DNA of 64,000 nucleotides, from the NCBI GenBank assembly GCA_036346395.1, contig CM070594.1, positions 56,963,519-57,027,518 of the forward strand, written 5' to 3'. Positions 10,675 through 22,700 of this stretch are shown here, one piece after another. The notes below the pieces were generated by a model that was given only the letters and a program-made list of their open reading frames with translations, had not been told where the DNA came from and did no database searches. How positions within the stretch are numbered: position 1 is the first letter of the stretch; each line of letters opens with the position of its first letter. Position numbers and translations under genes: made by a program. Source of the DNA: Hsuehochloa calcarea. Taxonomy: Eukaryota > Streptophyta > Magnoliopsida > Poales > Poaceae.

Positions 10675-12150
10675 CTAGACGGTGATGCCATGGAAATGCT
10701 TTGCCTCGCCCCGGACTGCCGCTAAGTACCGGGACATCCCTGGGTCCCTCGTTGTGAATGACTTATCGAAGTGGCTTGCGACGAGGCGTGAGTCACTCTT
10801 GATTACTATGCGCTTCGCCCCCAGCGCTCTGGCCTTCCGCAGGCCGAGCAGTATGGCCTCATACTCGGAGGCGTTGTTGGTTGTAGGGAAGTCTAGGCGC
10901 GCCGCGTAGGAGATTGTCCGGCCGTCTGGCGCGGCCAAGATGGCGGCACCCGACCCTCGCAGGCACCATGACCCATCGGTGGAGATTACCCAGGGTGTCC
11001 CACTTTTGCCTGGCGCGCGGTTCGCTGGTTGCGGGGTCCATTCAGCGACGAAGTCGGCTAAGGCCTGCGACTTTATTGCCGTGCACGCGGTGAAGGTGAT
11101 GTCGAATGGTGCCAGCTCCGCCGCCCACTTGCCTATACGGCCCGACGCGTCCTTATTCCTCAACATCAGGGCGAGCGGATAGGATGTGGAGATGACAATA
11201 ACGTCGCCCGAAAATATTATCTGAGCTATGGAGGCCATGAGTAGAGCGTCGCCACTTTTCTAGCTCGGTCACCAGGCTCGCGCCTACAAAGCCTCGACAC
11301 ATAATACACCGGCACCGAACACCTTCGTCTTGGGCCAGTACTGCGACCGACAATGAACGAAGAGGCCGCGAGGTACAAAGAAGAGGATGCGCTGGTTTGG
11401 GCTCGCTAAGCTTGGGAGCTTGGCGAGGTACTCCTTGAGCCGCAGAACGCCACCGCAATCTCGGTCCACTGAATGGCTTCGCTCGCGAGCGCTTTAGCAT
11501 CTGGCAAGGCCGCTCGCCGAAGCGGGACAAAAATCACGAGTGAGTTTTTGCACCTCGCACGGCGTGCGGGGTGGTGCCATCTCTGGATGTGTTTGATCTT
11601 TTTCGTTCGCCTCGATGTCCCTCTCGCGATACTAGGAAGTCGAGGAGCTTTCCTTTCGGACGCCAAAGGCGCACTTCTTGGGTTGAGCCTTATCCCCTTC
11701 GCCTGTTGGCGAATGTCTCCGGAGATCTACCACGTGCGAGGCCCGGAGTTTGCTTTTGACCACTATGTCGTCCACGTAAGCCTCCACGTTCCGGCCGAGC
11801 TGCTTGGCGAGGACTTTGGTGATGAGTTGGCTAAATGTGGCCCCGCGATTCTTCATATTGAATGGCATCCGGTTGTAATAGTGCGTGCAATGGGGTGATG
11901 AACGCCGCCTTGAGTTCATCTTCCCTTTCTATGAATACCGATAGTAACCAAAGTACGCGTCGAGGAAGCTCATGAGCTCGCAACCCGAGGTGGCGTCTAT
12001 GAGTTGGTCGATGCGGGTAAGGAGAAATTGTCTTTGGGTGTGGCTTTGTTGAGGTTGGTGAAGTCAACACACTTGCTTGCGCCATCCCCTTCTTCCTTCC
12101 TGCACGAGGACCGGTTGGCCAATCACTCCGAGTGCTTAATTTCTTTGATC
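10675..12150 (-). pseudogene. gypsy reverse transcriptase, RNase H and additional RNase H (decayed)
   Basis: RT: MPFNMKNRGATFSQL and the catalytic box AYVDDIVVKSK at 11640-11890. RNase H region: GVLRLKEYLAKLPSLASP, then YPLALMLRN...GRIGKWAAELAPFDI and ALADFVAEWTPQ. Additional RNase H (about 11030-10675): STDGSWCLRGSGAAIL with the catalytic Asp, SNNASEYEAILLGL with the Glu, and VIKSDSRLVASHF. Several frameshifts and stops lie between blocks, so no working enzyme is encoded. Confidence 0.8.
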
Positions 12151-12487
12151 ACACCAACTTTTTAGAGCCCCGCGACCTCCTCTTTATGCTTCAAGCCACT
12201 CTACCGACATGTGGCGTAGTTTTTATTCTTGGGCAACGATCACTCATTGATGTCGGCCGATGTTTGACGACTTCCCTTGGGACCCTCGGATGTCTTGGGG
12301 CCCCATGCAAAGATATCCTCGCTATGCGCGAGCACCCAAGTATGTCTCCGCAGGCGTGGTCGATAGCTCGGCGCCGAGTGCCACCGCTTTGTCCGCTTAT
12401 CTTCGCGAGAGGAACCCGCAAGAGCTGGCCTTCGAGCTTAGCCTTCGGCGCCCACCTCCCGGGCGCCGTGGGGGGGCGGTGCTCGCT

Positions 12488-13105
12488 TCAATGGTGTGGA
12501 CGTGGTGAGCTAGGGATAACGCCTCGAGCTCGGTCTGCCTTGCCAGGTCTTGATTTCCCCGCACCATGACCACCCCTTCGGGGAGCAGGGATCTTCATGC
12601 AGAGGTTGTTGTGGTGCGCTATGGCGCCTAACGCGTTCAGCGTGGCTCTGCCGAGGATAGCATTGTATTGATATGGCATCTGGACGACGTCAAGCATGAT
12701 CATCTCCGTGCGGGAGGCATAGTCATAACTGAAGGTAACAGCTAGATCGATATGCCCCAAGGCTGTTTCAGCATCGCCTTCACGAAGCCCACCAGGGGGA
12801 TGCCTGGTGGCGACAGGTGGTCCCTTGGAATTATCATTTTGTCGAAGGCCTACGTGAACAACAGGTGTGCGGAGCTTCCTCCGACCACTAGAACGTGGCG
12901 CACATCGAACTCTGTAATGCTGACCGAGATGACCAGAGGGTCCTGGTGAGGGAAGTGTCGCCTCGCCTTCGTCTTGGTGCGATGGGTATCTCCGCGTAGC
13001 GGGGTGGGGTAGAATTTGAGTAAGCCGCCACATGATGAATCTGGCACGCCTAAGCACGCGCTGCCTTTTTGATGACAGGCCCAACGACGAGCCGCCCGCC
13101 ATCAT
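12488..13105 (-). pseudogene. gypsy retropepsin-like protease region (decayed)
   Basis: The frame contains ALGHIDLAVTFSY and MPYQYNAILGRATLNALGAI, typical of the aspartic protease region of rice Tat-type gypsy polyproteins. The upstream part with VLVVGGSSAHLLFT is in another frame (12850-13047), so at least one frameshift divides the domain. Confidence 0.65.
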
Positions 13106-13110
13106 GTTGA

Positions 13111-14500
13111 TTATCCTCTGCCGTCGCTCCGGTGGGGCTCCCTCGATGCGGGGCCTCGGCGGTGGGGTGGGTAGTCGGTACCGGCCCTCCCCATTGTCGG
13201 CTCCGCCGCCGGCCTCGGTTCATGTATTCTGCATGGCGGCGATTGCGACAAAGGCTTTGGGTGGCCTTCGTGGCCATCCCGGGGTTCGACATCGTGGGTT
13301 GTGTGAGACCCTTCGCCGTGCAGGTCATAGAAGAGATGGGCTTCGTTATTCCTTCCGGCCTGCCCGAGGTCTTTGCTGTTGCTGCCCTTCGATGTTGTAC
13401 ACGCCCCGCCCCTTCGGATGGTTGTCGTTGCTACGCGGCCTGGATGCCGCTTCCGCACCCATGGCTCCGGGTTCTTTCGGGGGGGTCCTTGCTTTGCCAC
13501 CGCGACCGCTGCTGCATTGTTGTCCGCGGCACCCCCCTCCCGTCGGGCGCTGTCTTCTTCCGTTCTGGCGTACTCCTCCATTTTGCCGAAGAGTTCCGGC
13601 ATTGAGCGGACCGCTTATGGCGAAGTCGCTCGCTAGGGGCCTTCTGAGTCCGCAGGTCGTGGCGTTGATGACAGTTGTTTCGTTGACCCCCTTCACCTGG
13701 CACTTGACCTCCGCGAACCTTCTGAAGAAGCTGCGGAGGGACTCGCCCGGGGTTTGCTTCGTGACAAATAGATCCCCGTGCCCTTTGGTTCGGCGTAGTT
13801 CCCCTGGAAGCTGTTACACGCTAGTTCCCGCAGCTGTTCCCACGCATACACAGAACGTGAAGGGATGGTGAAAAACCATGTCAACGCTACGCCCTTTAGG
13901 GCCAAGGTCATGCTTTTGCTTTCATGGTGTCGTCCTCCGTGGCCTCGATAGTGTCTCGTAGATGCGAAGGAACTCCGTGGGACCCGTCGACCCTTCAAGG
14001 GCATGACCTCTGGCATCTTGAAGCCCTAGGGCCCGGCCGCCTTCGACCTGCGCCAAGGGGAACTAGGATCTCCCGGAACACCGTGCGGGAGGAGCGGCGG
14101 GGGCCATCTGTGTCGCGGAGCTCCGGCCCCGGCGGTCTTGGCCGGCCTGTGGCGCCGCAAGGCCTACCCTTGGTTGTCGAGGTCGAGCAGAGTCCCATGG
14201 GAGGTCACCTCTTCTTTGGATCAATTCGTGTGCTCTCTGCGTTACCTCTAGTTGAGCCAACGCTTGTGGTTGGCCGACTGCCCGAGTCCCAAGGGGCGCC
14301 TCGCCCCCTACGAGGTTCCCCTGCGTGGAGTTATCGGGCGGTAGCCGTCGCGGCCTAAGAGGTCTTGCTTCGCTTAGCCCTCGGGGCGCTAGGCGATGTC
14401 GCCGCCGTCGCTGCTTCAACCGCGGAGGCGCGAGGTGCGGCTCTCCGAGGTGCCACTCCTGTGCTTCGGATACGTGCTTGACTTTCTTGCCGGTCCCCAC
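13111..14500 (-). pseudogene. gypsy gag region (decayed)
   Basis: The most diagnostic block is HESKSMTLALKGVALTWFF...WEQLRELACNSFQGNY at about 13790-13930, a retrotransposon gag core. Further on, in other frames, come VKGVNETTVINATTCGL and MPELFGKMEEYARTEED. The N-terminal part (14063-14500) is Arg/Pro/Gln-rich. Frames change at least three times. Confidence 0.65.
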
Positions 14501-14513
14501 GGACGGCGCCAAC
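14501..14513 (-). other. Primer-binding site of the Tat gypsy element
   Basis: On the minus strand the LTR ends ...CTACAACA and is followed by GTTGGCGCCGTCC, the GTTGGCGCC-type site common in rice gypsy elements. Confidence 0.6.
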
Positions 14514-15224
14514 TGTTGTAGCAAAAACGAGCTATACAGTAAAAGAATAGGGACCCCGGACCGACTTAGAGGGGCTTTGGGGATCCTCGGGAGAAGGGAC
14601 CAGTCAATGGTAAGAACGAGATGGTTATTATTATTCTAGAAAATTAGGACTCTCTATTTATAGTCCTCCATGAGAGGGTCTTTACATTACTCTTCTAACC
14701 CTATGACGGTACTGTGCGCATAGGGACTGCAGGGATATTTCCTCCCTACGCTTAGGCCTTGGTCCATGGTGGACGCTCCTGGGCCTTGTCTAGCCCGCCG
14801 ATGCAACCCGGTCCATCCGCACCCGTAGGGGCTTCGGGTCCACTCTGAAGGTAACCCAGAGGGCGTGTTGCTCCGGGCATCGCGGGGGCTTCAGGAACCC
14901 TCCGGGGAGGCTTTGAGTCCGCCCCGAAGGTGACCCGGAGGGCCTACTGCTCCGGGCCTCGTGGGGCTCTGGGGACCCTCCGGGGAGGCTTCGGGTCCGC
15001 CCTGTAGGTGACCCGGAGGGCCTGTTGCTCCGGGCCTCGCGGGGCTCTGGGGACCCTCCGAGGAGGCTTTGGTCCGCCCCGAAGGTGACCCGGAGGGCCT
15101 GCTGCTCCGAGCCTCGCAGGGCCCCGGGGACCCTCCGGTCAGGAGCCTTCACCTAGGGTCCTCCCTCAGGGTTTGATGGTGGCTTCGCTTGGCCGTTCGG
15201 GCCGGTGGGGCCGCCCCTACGACA
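14514..15224 (-). repeat. LTR of the Tat gypsy element (711 bp)
   Basis: In plus-strand reading the LTR starts TGTTGTAG and ends CTACGACA, mirror ends with one mismatch. It borders the primer-binding site on one side. Only this LTR is present. Confidence 0.65.
14831..15141. repeat. 78-bp tandem repeats inside the gypsy LTR (4 copies)
   Basis: Units start at about 14831, 14910, 14988 and 15066. Each has GTCCGCCC...GTGACCCGGAGGGCC...TGCTCCGGGCCTCG...GGGACCCTCCG. Long frames on the minus strand reflect the repeat only. Confidence 0.85.
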
Positions 15225-16758
15225 AAGTGGGGATACAAAATCCCACCGTAATTCAAGAAATGCAAAATGAAGTTCAGAGAATAGAGGAGAAGAAGAGGAA
15301 GCACACATGGTCGTTGGCGGCGCGGCCGACAGCGTTGAAGCCGTCCGTGAGCCCGAAGGTGATGCCATATGCGCGCACGGGCGAGGTGACCGCACACGAG
15401 CGACCATGATGCCAGCTCGACGATGAGGTGGCCAGCAGCGATGGTGAGGTCGCTCGTGAGGCCGACAGCAGTGGTGACCAAAGAATGATGGTGAGGACCG
15501 TGGCGGCGAGGATGGTGACGATATGCTCATCTACTGGGTTTGGTGGACACAAGTAAGGAGCCGAGGTGGACCACCATATCCGGTGGCCAGAGGCAAAGAA
15601 GATGCTTAGATTTGCCGCCACACCTCGATCTCGTCGTCCACGCTGTCGGATCCACCGCCGTGCCCCGATCTCGTCGTCCCTGTTGCCAGATCCGCCGCCC
15701 ACATGCTTCTTCTCATGCTCCCGTGCGACGCAAACGATGGCATCCACAAGAGGCCGCGACACCTCCTCCGTTAGTCCCGGCCGTTGGTAGCCACCACTCG
15801 CCATGCTACGCCTGCATTACCGTCCACACCACCCCTTGAGGATGCGACTACCTCTTTGGGGGAGCTCTGAAGGCAGCGGCGTTGGAGCAATGATGAGGAG
15901 GTCGGCGAGCCACCGTTGGGAGCAACGAAGAGGGAGCGGAGTGAGCGATATGTGAACAGGTAAGAAATCCCGATCTATGGAAGAGTTTTTTTTTTCCACC
16001 GTGGATCCCGAAGGACTTGGCCCAAACACACATCCAGACTAGGATTCCCGCGTGGATTTCTCCCTCGTGGTGGATCGCAATCCTGCTAATCCCGAGCCTC
16101 CCAAACAAGCCCATAAAAATGAATAATCTGGATTTAGTTATAACGAACAGAGTAGAGCAAGCATGCAAACCGCCACGAGTTCGAATTCCCGAGCCGGACG
16201 TTCACCAACGGTCCAGCTCTCGACATACATATCCAGGCCTGGCACGGAGCCGGCCCACATGGCAGCGTCTCCGACCCGTCCCTGAAGGAGGCTGAAGCCC
16301 TGTTTCTCGAAGCCCGACGACTGCAAAAAGCGAGCACATGACGGCGTGAACCGCAAATGCCGCTCCGACTCGGCCGAAGTGCCCAATGACATGATAGGCC
16401 GTCACAACCTGGGACCGCACGCCAGCGTCCTAGACCGCTAGACGGGAAGGGGGCCTGACATCCCGGTCGGCATTTCCCGGCTTCGGGCTCGTCCCCATTT
16501 CAAAATTTGAACCGCCACCGAGGCCCAAGCCAAACGGCTCATGGGTTGGCCTCGTTAGTCGTTACTCGTAACCTATGCGCACAACGGCCGACAAGCCGTT
16601 CAGTTTCAGAGAGTAGTGCTCCTTCCCCCATTTCGCCTCGTCGTGGGAGTAGTGCTTGGCTGCTTGCTCTTCAGTTTCAGAGAAACACAAGAAAAAAGAG
16701 GTGCTCGTCTTGAGAAAAAAAGTTTGGGGGTTTTGGTTGGCGTTGCGTTCCGGCTTCG
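15225..16758. other. Region between gypsy LTR and IQD gene, no gene recognised
   Basis: GC-rich with several overlapping frames on both strands (for example 15274-15804 minus) but no domain. The last few hundred bases would hold the promoter and 5' UTR of the IQD gene. Confidence 0.4.
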
Positions 16759-19700
16759 ATGGGGGTGTCGGGGAAGTGGATAAGGACGCTGGTGGGGTTC
16801 AAGCCGGCGGCGGAAGGAGAAGCTCGGCGGGGAGGGCGCGGAAGTGGAGCCGGCTGTGGCGGAGCTCGTCCGGCGGGCAGAGGGTGCCGCGGTGGGAAAC
16901 GCGTCGGCTTTGGAGTTGTCTGAGACGTCGTCCTTGGCCGCGGACGCGCTCAGCTCGGTCGTCGCGGCCGTGGTCCGTGCCCCGCCTAGGGACTTCCGCC
17001 TCACCAGGCAGGAGTGGGCTGCCGTTCGCATCCAGACCGCCTTCCGCGCCTTGCTGGTAGACCACCACCGTCGCTCGCGTCGCTCAACTCTTGTTAAAAA
17101 TGTCAGCTTTGTGAGCGTTTCTTGACGATGTTTTGTGCAGGCGAGGAGGGCGTTCAGGGCGCTGCGAGGGATCGTGCGGCTACAGGCTCTGGTGCGAGGC
17201 TGCCGCGTGCGCAAGCAGCTAGCCGTGACGCTTAAGTGCATGGACGCGCTCGTCCGGGCGCAGGCGCGGGCGCGGGACCGACGCGCGCAGCTGTTGGCGG
17301 ACGGCCGCGACTCGCAGGGCATGCTCGACGAGCGCAGCAGCCTCGCGGATACGATCAAGGAAGCAGAGGTATAAACTGCACTACTGCAAATGGTGCATCC
17401 TAGTAGTACATAACTTGCTTACCCGAATTATCGAGTGCTTGATGTTCGAATTTTGCGAATGAAGGATTGCGTTGAACTTTGTTCACGATGAATGAGTTAC
17501 TACTTTCCATTATATTTATACGTGATTTGCATCATATATACTTGTGCAAAAAAAAGGAATAAGACTTCGAATGAAATTGATGGGAGACTTGCAGCAGTAA
17601 AATTAGGTATGTCACTTACTTGATTGAGACTTGCAGCAGTAGGGTTATTCTCATCATGACGAAGGATTAATACGGACATTTAACCCCCTTTAATTTGGAG
17701 AAATTTTACGGTATATTCTACCGGTAGTATTTAATGGTAATATAAATCAAATCTAATCATTGACTTATTAAGGGCATAATGGACTTTTCTTTGCATTTAT
17801 ATTTTTTTTTTGTGAGAATATTATGGACTTTTTCAACTAGGGTTAAAAATATTAATCTTGTGTAATGTGATCTTCACATGGGCAATTACAATTATACCCT
17901 CTTAGGATTCTACTACTCACTAGTCATGTGCCCGTGCGTTGCTACGAACCATCACATGCATATATTACTTTATCGATTGAAGTTTGAAGAAGACAAAATA
18001 TATCTTAATTCGATTCAAATGTGACATAAACATCCAAATTTTTTATTAATTAACCCATTTTCAAGTTATTTTTATTACTAATCACTTGAAAACTTTATTC
18101 TAAATTTGACCATTTTGGTTACACCGCCACCCAAAGGGTGACAAGACAACACTATCATGCCACAGGGTAAGTTTAGCAAAATAACACTTCTTATCACACC
18201 ATTCGTAGTCGCATGGCCAAACAACACTACCACTCCGCTCTACTGGTGGTGGAGTGACAGGATTTGGTCACGCCATAGTAACTGGTGTGACAATGTTGTT
18301 TTGCCGCGTCACTAGTGGTGGCATGGCCGAAAGGGTTAGAATTGGAAATAATGTTAGCAATAGGTTATTAATAAAATATTTTTTTAAAAAGGACTATGTA
18401 ATTTTAAAAAGACCCATAAATATCATAGAGCATAACAATACGATATTTGTGTAATAAAATAGATGTTAAATCCATAATTGAGATTTGCAGTAATAAAAAA
18501 ACCACTTTATCTCAAACATATATAAAAAAGATTTCCAAACATTGCAATTGTTGTTCAGACATATTTAATTCGGTTGTAGGGAGACATGACAAGCACACTT
18601 AACATAGAGAACTGCCATTAGCCATAGATTGGAAGGTCTATTGGATTACAAACTAAGCAATGGCATGTAGAGCAAGTTGGCAAGGCAGTCGGCAAAAGAA
18701 TTAGTTTCGTCATCTGAGTTGATCGCTCATATACATCAACAAAACTCAAGATGGGTGCAAGGCCGCAGCTGGGCATTAAAGAATATGACAATTTGCCACC
18801 ATAATTTTCCTTCCTCATGCTCTTGATCTTGAGTACACAAAAGGCCAACTTTTAGGAATATGTAGGCTTGTGCTCCAAATCTCTTTACTCATGTTCCATG
18901 TCTGCGAGAGGAGAATCCCTAGCTGTCTTGCAGGAATTTTTATATAATGGTACTTTCATTCAGAAAAGTTAACTATTTTTCTTGGTAGTGGACATTAAAA
19001 AAATTAAGTGTGTGATAACAGTTAACACATCAATTAAGTCATGACTTGTTTAGTGAACAAACAATAGAATTTTGAGTTTTTGACAGAGGTTAGAGAAGCT
19101 TCTGTCATCACTTGTTTCCAATACCAGTTCCTATGTGTGCTCGCAAAGGAAAAGAATCTCGACCTAGTAACGATAATCTCAGCATGCAATTCCATTATCC
19201 TAAACATCATAATTTCTTAACCTAAGGTTTTACTGTAAAACAAAGATCGCTGTTTTAACCTTGAGCCATACCTTTTGTGTGATAAAAATACCAATACCGA
19301 TGATCTGTTGCTTTGACTATCACTTTGCAGACATCAACAGACCCTATCCATTGGTTGCTGCTATAAGGTTCAATGAAATGAAAGTTTTACTTCTCATTTG
19401 GCGTTATGCTTAAAAGGACTGAGGTGTAATACAATATGTCATCATCGTCTATCATGATCACAGGAGGCTAGCCTTGACAAACTAAACAAGGACTAAAAAA
19501 CTGATGACCTTGGCAACCAATTTCAAACTATGTTTAATAGTGTGAGTAATACACATAGGAAAAAGGGAGAAGACAAAAAATGATGGATAATAAGAAACAA
19601 ATCCACGCAGAAAATATAATGACCTGTCAAATAGCGTTTTCCTTCTCAGTGATGAAGATCCAAACAACACACCATATAAAATTTGGCCTTGAGCAAGGAA

Positions 19701-22700
19701 AATATATTCAGTAATTAGTACATGAATTAGGTGATCAACAACCATGAAATTTAAATATGAGTGATCAATACCTTGTTTAGGCACCATCGACTTTCGGAAA
19801 ACAACGCATATGTTCTCTTTCGCATTCGATTAACCAAAGTCATTAAGGCATTGAGTGACATGAACATTCAGAAAACATCTTAGGGCCTTATTATAAAATT
19901 TTATTTCCTTTCATGGTGGCAAGAGAATGCATCATCAAAATTAGAGTGCCTAAACAAAATTCCACACACTTAAGTAGCAATGTATAGCTCTCTAACCATG
20001 AAACAGAGTTTTAATTAGTTTACTAAAAGGAATCGATACAATAATGTCCGCTCTAAATATCTCTTCATGTACTGCAGTTTACAAAAGGGCTCTAACCCAA
20101 TGCAGGTCATCAATCATCATTACTATACAAGAAATATCATATCCGTAGTCTAAAAAAATAACTCTCCACAAGACCTCAACTGAACTCACTTGTGCTACAA
20201 ATCTACAATTTCAGAAGCAATAAAGCAAATTAATTCCAGAACTAAGGAAAAAAATTCGTTGTTGCATGCTTTCCTAAAAAATAGAAAGATACTACAAAGA
20301 CAAAAGACATAAAGACTTACAAAATACGAAAATTATGAAGAACAAGCAAAAAAAAGAAGAAGCAGAACTCGGTTCAAATAAGCATGATGCAAATCCTAGA
20401 ACCTGTGTTAGCACACACTACCACAAGGTGTCCTCTTGTGTTTGGCGCTTATTGTGATCTTCCTCCTCCCTGACTTCCTTTTTTCTTCTTCCCTTTCAAA
20501 GTTCTACATAAAAATAATGAAGAAATGCATCACCAATTTGGAGAATGAATGCAAGTTACTTGATTCTTTACAAGGAAAGAAAAAGAGCATAAAGTAGTAG
20601 AAGCACTATCCAACGGCTATAAGACATCGGGCTTTATATAACTTGCCATAATACTGAATATCAGTCTTGATAACAAAAGGAAAGTCATTTTCTTTACTGA
20701 CAAATCCTTATAGCAACTGAATTGTATCAATTCTCCCAGTAAAAATGAAAAATAATGCAAACCCTTCCCTGAATGTTATGTATATCAATTTAGCATTACT
20801 TGATATTTAGACTGTCATATTGTCATGTGGGGTCGTACTTATGTAAGAAGACGTCACAGATTGCGGGCTGGCGCAACTAGTGCGGATGGTGCAACTGGCT
20901 TAGCAGGCGATTCGGTTGATTCGGCGTAACAGGGGTTAGAATCGGCTTCATGCAACAATACGGCAACTGAGTCCGTAGAAGTATCTGAATAGGACTTGTA
21001 AGCAAGTCGGTTACGTAACAAATTGGAGGTGTATCCGTTTCCTTATTTCCTTTCTGTTTCCAGAGATAGGCGAGAGAGCACTATTATATAAGAGCAGACA
21101 ATGTAATACAAGAGGGAAGGAATTTATATCTATCTAACCCAATTCTGTTGTCTCGACTCCTGCGTCCGCAATTCTTCTTCCACGTCTCTTCTATCCAACT
21201 TCACGACGGACGTCCAGCTTGATCATCCCGATCGTTCCGGGCGACCTCCAGCTTCGCACCGCTACAACTTACGGTCTCGAGATCAAGCCCGTGACATCTT
21301 GGTATCAGAGCCCATGGCTGGGTCATCGGAGATGTCGGCATTGACGCAACAGATTGCCGACCTCACGGCCGCCATGACGTTCAAACTGGAAGAGCTCAAG
21401 ACAGACATCAAGGCGGAAGTGGCAGGCCTCAAGGAACGAGTTGGGACACTGGAGAAAAAAACGACGCAGTTTGGCGATGGATTACTACCAGCTCCGGCAG
21501 GTGTCTTGCCCTCCCACCCACCCAATTTTCAGCAACATTTGCCAGCGGCAGGGGGTTTTTCTGGCATGCGCAGTCACAACTTATCCTTTCCCACCTTTGA
21601 TGGCAAGGATGATCCTTTGTGTTGGCTCAATAGGTGTGAGCAGTTCTTCAGATGTCAGCAAACGCCGGAACGCGACAAGGTTCGCTTCGTACCATCTACT
21701 AGGCGTAGCACAACACTGGTATTTTCAATTCGAACGTGATGAGGGCGAGCCATCTTGGCGCACGTTCAAAGATTATTGCAATCTTCGATTTGGACCTCCG
21801 ATTCGCAATAATGTTTTGGGGGAATTAGCGGCTTCAGCAACAAGACGGCCGATGATTATCAAGAGAAATTTTGCATCTTACGTGTTGCGTCGACCTTTGA
21901 CTCCGGGCCAACAAGTTCAATTGTTTACCTCGGGACTTATGGAACCGGTTCGCACGGATGTAGAACTACAAAATCCAGGGAGTCTGCAGTTGGCCATGGC
22001 ATTGGCGCGTTTACGAAACGCCACACGGTGACGCCCGCTTCGCCGTCCATACGGAAACAGACTACCCGTAACCGATCACAAGATCGCAGGTTCTTCCGCT
22101 CTATATTGCAAAAGATATTACCAACTACGATGACGAACCGACAATCCCACGGGCGGACTTCACGGATCTCGCGCGTAGCGACTAATCGCGACGCAAATGG
22201 CCGACCGTCGTCGATGGGGTCTTTGCTTTAATTGCGAGGAGAAATTCGCCCAGGGCATCGCCGCAAACGCTTATTCCTACTTGAAGTCCGTCCCGATGAT
22301 GCCGAGGAGTTACCAGCAGACAAAGACTGGATGAGTCGACACCGCAATATCTTTACATGCTTTGTCCGTATTCAATCCGGTCTACACAATGATGAAGTCG
22401 GCCGTTTGGGTTGGGTCAATGCACTTATTGCTCTCTTAGACTCCGCTCTACCCATAATTTTATCGGTGATACCGCCGCTACACGCCGCAGGTTGCAATTA
22501 CTGTACCGCAACAAGGCTCAAGGTGGTCAGAGCTAACGGAGATACCTTGTCCAGTACAGGTCTGTGTCCCAATCTGGCCGGTACGTATTGAGCAAGAAGT
22601 CTATTTCGGATCGTTATTCTATACCCTTGCGGGCTTTGATATGGTGTTGGGGTACAATGGTTAAGTACACTGGTCCGATCCTCCGATTTCCAACATTTGA

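Larger units (their letters stand above)
10675..15224 (-). mobile_element. Ty3/gypsy retrotransposon, Tat lineage, truncated and decayed
   Basis: Read on the minus strand the order is LTR (15224-14514), primer-binding site, gag (about 14500-13000), protease (about 12960-12500), reverse transcriptase (about 12150-11450), RNase H and then a second, archaeal-type RNase H ending at 10675. The second RNase H is the hallmark of the Tat lineage. Integrase and the second LTR are missing, so the element is truncated at its 3' end where it meets the copia leader. Frames change repeatedly. Confidence 0.85.

Noticed and set aside
15274..15804. 176-codon minus-strand frame in GC-rich sequence
   Set aside because: No recognisable domain or splice-supported extension; other frames of similar length overlap it, as expected from composition.
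16138..16200. Possible tRNA or SINE internal promoter (GAGTTCGAATTCC-like B box)
   Set aside because: No convincing A box at the right spacing and no cloverleaf could be drawn.
17930..17975. GTGCCCGTGCGTTGCTACG motif known from dispersed grass repeats
   Set aside because: The motif is common, but I could not name the element or find its ends.
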